Source of the DNA: Anaerolineales bacterium
GTDB lineage: Bacteria; Chloroflexota; Anaerolineae; Anaerolineales; Villigracilaceae
Length of the DNA stretch: 18,389 bases
Direction: 5' to 3'
Assembly: GCA_025938055.1 (NCBI GenBank)
Contig: JAICQC010000033.1
Location: forward strand, 1 to 18,389
Part shown: positions 14,142 to 18,389 of the stretch, in pieces
How the letters are laid out: the number at the start of each line of letters is the position of its first letter
Position numbering within the stretch: position 1 is the first letter of the stretch
Notes under the pieces: generated by a model
What the model was told of the DNA's origin: nothing
The model's database searches: none
Seen by the model: the letters and a program-made list of their open reading frames with translations, nothing else
Made by a program: the position numbers and the translations under genes

Positions 14142-14564
14142 ATGAGAAAACGCTTTTTCACTCTTATTTTAGCAGCAATTCTGTTGACTGCCTGTGGCGC
14201 AGGAAGTGCGGAGAACGAAATAGAGGTCCATCAGGTCAAGATAGGTGCAGGCGCGCAAGGCGAAGATCGGGCAATCTATTTAGCGATCCGCAATCATAGT
14301 TCAGAAGCTGATCAGCTGACTGGCGCAACTTCTGAGGCGGCGGAGGTAACGCAGCTTCAAAATGGCACAGAGGTGGTACCTATGATACCGGTGTACGCAG
14401 ATAAGGAATTTGTATTTATACCAGACGGGTATCACGTGATGCTCGTTGGTCTCAAACAAGAACTCCACGTGGGAGATGAAATTGAAGTCGTCTTGCACTT
14501 CAGAGATCACGAAGATATGACAATAAGCGTTTCTGTCGGAGAGGCCACCGAACATGAGCACTAA
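14142..14564 (+). CDS. PCu(A)C-like copper chaperone lipoprotein, degenerate copper site
   Basis: A 140-aa protein. MRKRFFTLILAAILLTACG is a lipoprotein signal peptide with lipobox LTAC (C18), so it is an envelope lipoprotein. The rest follows the PCu(A)C (DUF461) fold: AIYLAIRNHSSEADQLTGA (44-62), MIPV (81-84), IPDGYHVMLVGLKQEL (93-108), GDEIEVVLHF (111-120). Family members deliver copper to cytochrome oxidase through an H-x10-M-x21-H-x-M site. Here H98-x-M100 and M81 remain, but the first His is replaced in LQNG (Q73) and the spacings are shorter. The C-terminal EHEH and H123 may add ligands. No Sco or cytochrome oxidase gene is in view. Start by the leaderless promoter immediately upstream; there is no ribosome binding site. 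Confidence 0.8.
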   Translation: MRKRFFTLILAAILLTACGAGSAENEIEVHQVKIGAGAQGEDRAIYLAIRNHSSEADQLTGATSEAAEVTQLQNGTEVVPMIPVYADKEFVFIPDGYHVMLVGLKQELHVGDEIEVVLHFRDHEDMTISVSVGEATEHEH

Positions 14565-14583
14565 AGGCTCGTTCGTCTTAAGC

Positions 14584-14613
14584 AAAAGTCCAGCCTGTCG
14601 CTGGACTTTTTTA
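14584..14613 (+). terminator. Strong intrinsic terminator after the PCu(A)C-like gene
   Basis: AAAAGTCCAGC (14584-14594) pairs perfectly with GCTGGACTTTT (14600-14610) over CTGTC, with two further T residues (six T in a row in total). The A-run on the other side makes it bidirectional, so it could also stop transcription of the CHRD gene arriving from the right. Confidence 0.9.
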
Positions 14614-14644
14614 TTTGCTTTATCGAGCTTTGCTGTTTGAATGA

Positions 14645-15178
14645 CTATTTACCTTTAACAGGACGTACTTGGGTAATTTGACCGCGTATTTCACCTCCGG
14701 GGAAATCACCGGGGCCCGTGTTCGGCGGCTCGACTCCATCATTCGTGTGAACATTTACATAGGCATTCCCGCTGTTCATGGCAGCCACCACAGCAGCCAA
14801 ATCTGCCCAGCCACATCCATTTCCTGCGTCAGGCGCGGTTATTGTCCCCTTCGCCAGAGTACCATTTATGCTGCCTCCGCCCGGAGTGCCCATGAAGAGC
14901 GTAACCCCCACAGGACCATTTACACGCTTAGGTCCACAGTGAATATGTGCAGCAAAAACATTCTCGATATTGGACACATTCACACTGTAGGCAAGCGCTG
15001 TTCCATCTTCGCTCAATTGGAAGGTGGCAACGCCTGTCGCATCCGTAGCGCGCGGTGGGACTTCATGCTCTCCACCTAGTCTTGCGGTAAAGTCCTGAGT
15101 TGCTGCATACGCTACACTAGAGATGACTAGCGCGGTCACGGCGATCAAAACCACTAATAGAATCTTAATCTTTTTCAT
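14645..15178 (-). CDS. Secreted CHRD-domain protein
   Basis: A 177-aa protein. Residues 1-25 (MKKIKILLVVLIAVTALVIS then SVAYA) are a Sec signal peptide with cleavage after AYA. The mature part is one CHRD domain: FTARLGGEHEVPP (30-42), GVATFQLSEDGTALAYSVNVSNIENVFAAHIH (49-80), VGVTLF, then AYVNVHTNDGVEPP and FPGGEIRGQI (159-168). CHRD was defined in animal chordin and is found in many secreted bacterial proteins, with no established biochemical activity. C81 and C122 could form a disulfide. A GAAAGG lies nine bases before the ATG as a modest ribosome binding site. It lies downstream of, and on the same strand as, a dehydrogenase-CHRD fusion, but a strong hairpin separates the two. Confidence 0.92.
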   Translation of the reverse strand: MKKIKILLVVLIAVTALVISSVAYAATQDFTARLGGEHEVPPRATDATGVATFQLSEDGTALAYSVNVSNIENVFAAHIHCGPKRVNGPVGVTLFMGTPGGGSINGTLAKGTITAPDAGNGCGWADLAAVVAAMNSGNAYVNVHTNDGVEPPNTGPGDFPGGEIRGQITQVRPVKGK

Positions 15179-15264
15179 TCGTATTTACCTTTCTATTTGT
15201 AAAATTGTCAGAAATGGAAGCAACGATGAAGATCGAATAAGCGCTTGCACACATTCTACCTTCA

Positions 15265-15280
15265 GATCACCTCCTTTCTA
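15265..15280 (-). other. 16-nt exact anti-16S (super Shine-Dalgarno) sequence in the CHRD leader
   Basis: The minus strand reads TAGAAAGGAGGTGATC, the exact complement of the common bacterial 16S rRNA 3' end GAUCACCUCCUUUCUA. It is about 90 nt upstream of the CHRD ATG. An ATG at 15254 with its own AAGG opens a 29-codon frame overlapping the CHRD start in another frame. Function is uncertain: a leader-peptide ribosome binding site, ribosome standby site or chance. Confidence 0.4.
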
Positions 15281-15405
15281 TGCCAACCAAAGTCCTCGAT
15301 CACATTAATACAAACGATTTCCTCGTAGATTTTCAACGCGTTGTAACCTCGTCTAATCCCTTATTCATACAAGCGGACTGAAGGGATCCTTTACCTTGCT
15401 TCTTG

Positions 15406-15446
15406 GATAGAAAGCTCAGCGAAATACTTTCGCTGAGCTTTCTATC
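15406..15446 (-). terminator. 41-bp perfect hairpin after the dehydrogenase-CHRD gene
   Basis: GATAGAAAGCTCAGCGAAA (15406-15424) and its exact reverse complement (15428-15446) are separated by three bases. The hairpin begins 8 bp beyond the stop codon of the minus-strand gene. The only T run is inside the right arm, so it is a strong blocking hairpin, probably a bidirectional terminator or 3'-end stabiliser. Confidence 0.7.
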
Positions 15447-15453
15447 GACTTAA

Positions 15454-17397
15454 TTATTCTTCAGGGTTTGAGAGTTGACCTCGTATTGCACCGGCTGGGA
15501 ATTCTTCGTTGTGGACGTTGACATAATACGCTCCGGGATTGCGAAGGATGTTTCTGAGCAATCTTCGGTCCACATTGTTCGCACATCCAGTGGATGAGCC
15601 GTCGGTTGGCGGCGGGTTAAGCGGCACCACAACCGGCCCTGGCTCGCCTGGCGGTGCTATATGGATGTGCGCAGCTGTTGCCGGCCCAATATCAGAAACC
15701 ATCAAAGCAAAGCAGACCTGGCGTTTGTTCAGGTTAATGGTAATGTTTGCCATGCCGCTTCCATCCGGGTCGCCGGGACCAGGCGCTTCCTCTTCGCCAC
15801 TCATTTCGATGGAGAATTCCTGATCGTCATCATCGGACCCAACCCTAAAGATCTCATAGACGGCTCCTTGGGTCAGCGAGACCACGTAAAGGTTTCCGTT
15901 AGGTCCCATTTCGATATCGGTGCCAGAGCCAAAATTCCGGCCGATCAGCAGCCCTCGACTCTCGGTGATCTCGTGTTTGTCGCGATTATCTGCTACATTA
16001 TCCTGCAGACGGTCGTTCCCGAATTCAAACCCTTCCCGATCATCGCTCAGATTGAAGTGGAAGAGATAGCCACCTTCCAATGCAGGAATCGCAGCACCTA
16101 CGAACAGATCGCCCTGGAATCTCCGACCTAACGCACGGCTATTCAGGAAGCCAATACCGCCGGGCGCGACCTCGAACTTCCAGCTGAACACAGGATCCTG
16201 ATAGGTGGCACCGGGAAGCATGAACAAACGCGACAGTGCTTCGTCAGAGGTATCTGCCAGGTTGGTTGGCGGCCAGCGTAACTGCTGCAGCGCCATCTGG
16301 CCGAATGTGGTTTCGATCTCTTTGAACTGTGGAACGCGCTTGACAGGTCCCATAATCTGGATCCAGCCGCCATTCATGCCCGGCTCAAGGCGATTGATTT
16401 CACTAAAAGTGTCATCGCCGTTTTCCTGCATCCAGACGTTCCCAGTGACGGGGTCGACCGCCATGCCGAAGCCATTACGATGTCCGTAGGAGAAGATCTT
16501 CTGAATATTTTCACCGACATCACCACCCATCTCTGCACCGGCAGCGAAGAACGGGTTATCCTCCGGGGCAGTTCCGTCTGGATTGAGGCGCAGGGTCACA
16601 CCTGTCAGATGGGCGTCGTCCGGCTCGGGTCCGCCGAACTGATCATCGGGTACGGTATCGCCGTTACAATCGGCGATTGGACCGCAAGGCAGATTCTGCA
16701 TTTGGCCGCGCCTGCCCACATCTCCAATGAAGATATAGAGTTTTCCATCCTGACCGAACACCATCACACCGCCGTCATGGTTACCGCGCGGCGGCTGTTC
16801 TTCATCGCCCTGACCAGGAGGCTCGGGGGCAGCATCATGCTGGAAGGAGCGCAGCATGATCAAATTGAGATCGAAGGTGAGGGTTTCCCCATCCCAGACG
16901 AAACGGTCCACACGATTGCCAAGCAGCGGCGTTGCCAGTATATCGTCAGTGTCCGCGCCAAGCTCCGGTGTCTCCGCACACTCCTCCTGTGTTGGGAAGA
17001 ACGGATCCTCAGCGGGCGGCGGTGGAACGATACAGCTCCAATACAGATAAACATAATTGTTGGCATGAAAATCAGGGTCGAGCACGATGCCCAGCAATCC
17101 ACGCTCGGACGCAAAATTTACTGCCAGGTCAAGCGCAGTGCTCTGGATGGCGCCATCCACCACATACTGAACTGTACCCGTGTCCTTCTCCAGCACAAAG
17201 AACTCATTGATGCCGAGAAATGCCATCGTCGTAGGCGTCGTTAACCCGGTGATCACCGGCCGTACATCCAGCCTCGGATGCAGCATTTCTGGAGTTTCTG
17301 ATTGTGCCGTAACATCGCTGGCTGACATGAAACTCGTGAGCAGGGCAAAAACAATAAAAAGCATCCCCGCTTTTGTCCAAACACTTTTCCTGACCAT
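15454..17397 (-). CDS. Secreted glucose/sorbosone-dehydrogenase-like beta-propeller fused to a CHRD domain
   Basis: A 647-aa exported protein. Residues 1-32 form a Sec signal peptide (cleavage near TAQ-SE). Residues about 40-520 form a GSDH/YliI-type propeller: VITGLTTPTTMAF at the start, ERGLLGIVLDPDF (98-110), GNHDGGVMVFGQDGKLYIFIGD (205-226) with H207 as the likely catalytic base, YGHRNGFGMAVDPVTGNVWMQENGDD (304-329), EINRLEPGMNGGW, and a last blade GNLYVVSLTQGAVYEIFR. Relatives are PQQ-dependent aldose dehydrogenases; PQQ binding is inferred. DCNGDTVPDD (243-252) resembles a calcium loop. After an acidic linker (SDDDDQE), residues 527-643 are a CHRD domain (AAHIHI, AYYVNVHNEEFPAGAIRGQL). 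Start chosen at 17397 because AAAGGAG sits seven bases upstream and the signal peptide begins there; the frame runs on to 17712 without coding character. Confidence 0.88.
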   Translation of the reverse strand: MVRKSVWTKAGMLFIVFALLTSFMSASDVTAQSETPEMLHPRLDVRPVITGLTTPTTMAFLGINEFFVLEKDTGTVQYVVDGAIQSTALDLAVNFASERGLLGIVLDPDFHANNYVYLYWSCIVPPPPAEDPFFPTQEECAETPELGADTDDILATPLLGNRVDRFVWDGETLTFDLNLIMLRSFQHDAAPEPPGQGDEEQPPRGNHDGGVMVFGQDGKLYIFIGDVGRRGQMQNLPCGPIADCNGDTVPDDQFGGPEPDDAHLTGVTLRLNPDGTAPEDNPFFAAGAEMGGDVGENIQKIFSYGHRNGFGMAVDPVTGNVWMQENGDDTFSEINRLEPGMNGGWIQIMGPVKRVPQFKEIETTFGQMALQQLRWPPTNLADTSDEALSRLFMLPGATYQDPVFSWKFEVAPGGIGFLNSRALGRRFQGDLFVGAAIPALEGGYLFHFNLSDDREGFEFGNDRLQDNVADNRDKHEITESRGLLIGRNFGSGTDIEMGPNGNLYVVSLTQGAVYEIFRVGSDDDDQEFSIEMSGEEEAPGPGDPDGSGMANITINLNKRQVCFALMVSDIGPATAAHIHIAPPGEPGPVVVPLNPPPTDGSSTGCANNVDRRLLRNILRNPGAYYVNVHNEEFPAGAIRGQLSNPEE

Positions 17398-17569
17398 TTC
17401 ATTACTCCTTTCCGGTACGGAAAATAACGAAGCCTGGCGATCACCAGCATGATGTTGGGCTCGTCGGAGCGGCTGTATTACACTGCACCAGCATGCAAGT
17501 GCGGTGAAGCTGAAGTGGGGGGGAGTGATGTTTCTGAGCCCGGCGGAAGAACGATCACCGCCAGACATG

Positions 17570-17606
17570 AAAAACCAAAGCCACACGATACGCGAGAGTG
17601 GCTTGG
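17570..17606 (-). terminator. Terminator-like hairpin in the dehydrogenase leader
   Basis: On the minus strand CCAAGCCAC (17606-17598) pairs with GTGGCTTTGG (17584-17575) with one bulged base over a 13-base loop, then five T residues follow (17574-17570). It lies about 170 nt upstream of the dehydrogenase ATG, with no minus-strand gene before it in the window. Confidence 0.45.
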
Positions 17607-17718
17607 ACCTGGTAATATGTACGCAGTCTATGAAAGGTTGGATCTCTCTGGATTGACTTTTTGGAGGGAATTTTCCGCGAGCCGCGATCAGTTTTCTCAC
17701 TATTGGCACCATGCCATT

Positions 17719-17724
17719 TATAAT
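17719..17724 (+). promoter_or_regulatory. -10 box of the right-edge membrane protein gene, leaderless start
   Basis: A perfect TATAAT is followed by only six bases (CGACCC) before the ATG at 17731, so the transcript should begin at the start codon. No proper -35 at 16-18 bp. Confidence 0.55.
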
Positions 17725-17730
17725 CGACCC

Positions 17731-18389
17731 ATGAGAGCCTTCCTCGACCGCTTCATCCTGGGATTCCCCGTTCTATTCCTCAAACAATATCCATACGCCT
17801 GGATCGCCGCCGTGGCGGTCTGGCCCCGGTCTCCAAGCGTCGCCGCTCTTTTCCTTGGGATTGTCATCGTTGGACTCCTGTCCCTGCGCTGGCAGTCCGC
17901 GGCGTGGATCTCGCATATTCGGCGTGAATATGCCGGGAAAGATGGAAAGTTTTACCTGGACCAGCCGCCGGTCGCCTGGCTGAGGGCGGCACGCAACATT
18001 GCTGTCCTGACCGCAGGCAGCATACTGATCGCCTACGTGTTGAGGGGGCAATTCGGGCTGACCTTCTGGCAACTGCTGATCCTGGTGGCAGGGTTCACAG
18101 TTTTCTATCAGGATACACGTTTCTTCGGTTCTGCGGTGACCTATATCATCACCGCCAGCGGGATCGCAATCCGCTTTGTGCCCGGTCACCTTGACTACCG
18201 CTTATTCCTGTCCTTCAGGGAGATCAGCCGCATCGAACAGCGACAATTCAAAAAGGACAGCCATTGGGATGCCTTCGTGCGCACGCCAGAGGCCACCGAG
18301 GGCTTATTAATGATTCCCAAAAACCCGAACGGGTTTACAAAACGCATCGAGAAGTTATTCATCGCTCCACAGGACAAGGAGAAGTTTCT
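17731..18389 (+). CDS. Multi-span membrane protein, C-terminus beyond window edge
   Basis: An open frame of 219 codons running off the right edge, beginning MRAFLDRFILGFPVLFLKQY. Hydrophobic segments lie at about residues 22-50 (broken by WPRSPS), 88-105 and 110-127. Between the first and second is a basic soluble loop (WISHIRREYAGKDGKFYLDQ). After the last span, residues about 130-210 (TYIITASGIAIRFVPG, LFLSFREISRIEQRQF, LLMIPKNPNGFTKRIEKLF) have the alternating strand pattern of a bacterial PH-like domain (a conserved strand with ITxxGIxIRF, then FxEISRIE). I suggest a membrane-anchored bPH-type protein of unknown role. The start is supported by the leaderless promoter; there is no ribosome binding site. 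Family assignment is tentative. Confidence 0.65.
   Translation, partial: MRAFLDRFILGFPVLFLKQYPYAWIAAVAVWPRSPSVAALFLGIVIVGLLSLRWQSAAWISHIRREYAGKDGKFYLDQPPVAWLRAARNIAVLTAGSILIAYVLRGQFGLTFWQLLILVAGFTVFYQDTRFFGSAVTYIITASGIAIRFVPGHLDYRLFLSFREISRIEQRQFKKDSHWDAFVRTPEATEGLLMIPKNPNGFTKRIEKLFIAPQDKEKF

Larger units (their letters stand above)
17398..17730. other. Divergent intergenic region with hairpins
   Basis: A 333-bp stretch between the minus-strand dehydrogenase gene and the plus-strand membrane-protein gene. It holds the dehydrogenase ribosome binding site (17405-17411); a small hairpin whose arm overlaps that site (TTTCCG 17409-17414 with CGGAAA 17418-17423); a GC hairpin near 17540-17565; a terminator-like hairpin on the minus strand at 17570-17606; and the -10 of the right-hand gene. 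The minus frame is open by chance; its translation is Cys/Trp/Arg-rich and unlike a protein. No convincing minus-strand promoter was found. Confidence 0.55.

Noticed and set aside
15265..15280. Remnant of a 16S rRNA gene end
   Set aside because: Only 16 bases match; the flanking sequence expected from 16S (GGTTG or GGCTG before GATCACC) is missing.
16480..17244. Plus-strand 254-aa frame inside the dehydrogenase-CHRD gene
   Set aside because: Antisense shadow; the minus strand carries clear propeller motifs, and the plus translation resembles no protein.
17398..17712. A 105-residue N-terminal extension of the dehydrogenase
   Set aside because: The extension is Cys/Trp/Arg-rich and would bury the signal peptide; a good ribosome binding site precedes the ATG at 17397.

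Overview
The window looks like a chromosomal segment of a free-living aerobic or facultatively aerobic bacterium. I suspect Chloroflexota (Anaerolineae-like) from the overall resemblance of several proteins, but this is a recollection-based inference and no marker gene here proves it. No rRNA, tRNA, CRISPR array, insertion sequence or phage gene is visible. The content is mostly metabolic housekeeping followed by an accessory stretch of secreted and redox proteins.

Layout. (1) Positions 1-2999, minus strand: a tightly packed operon read right to left: pyrC (dihydroorotase, animal CAD-like), a RimJ/RimL-type acetyltransferase, a small NIF3/YqfO-like protein and an EamA/DMT transporter cut by the left edge. 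Upstream of pyrC lie a consensus promoter, a 29-codon leader ORF that would be almost leaderless, a U-rich tract and an intrinsic terminator. Together these look like a pyrBI-type attenuator. (2) 3093-4534, plus strand: NADP-type isocitrate dehydrogenase with its own extended -10 promoter. (3) 4649-4804: an unrecognised 51-aa single-span membrane protein. (4) 5105-8451: a complete succinate dehydrogenase operon, sdhC-sdhD-sdhA-sdhB, with a hairpin between sdhA and sdhB. Icd and Sdh together imply an oxidative TCA cycle. (5) 8519-10397: an AraC-type regulator whose start codon is bracketed by an 11-bp inverted repeat, then an epoxide-hydrolase-family alpha/beta hydrolase. (6) 10622-13121: a VOC-fold protein, an unknown 221-aa protein, and a cytosine-deaminase-like amidohydrolase in which one expected metal-binding histidine is a leucine. 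(7) 13126-14564: a convergent, then divergent, arrangement of a luciferase-like (LLM) flavin/F420 oxidoreductase and a PCu(A)C-like lipoprotein. (8) 14645-17397, minus strand: a secreted CHRD-domain protein and a secreted glucose/sorbosone-dehydrogenase-like beta-propeller fused to a C-terminal CHRD domain. (9) 17731 to the right edge: a partial multi-span membrane protein.

Regulation. Strong TATAAT-type -10 boxes are frequent. For four starts (the pyrC leader ORF, the LLM gene, the PCu(A)C gene and the last membrane protein) the -10 box sits only 6-11 nt before the ATG, which predicts leaderless or nearly leaderless mRNAs. Most other genes have a clear GGAGG-type ribosome binding site. Intrinsic terminators separate most units.

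The best candidate for something undescribed is the pyrC leader. Next in interest are the CAD-like dihydroorotase itself, the metal-site change in the amidohydrolase, and the dehydrogenase-CHRD fusion next to a free CHRD protein.
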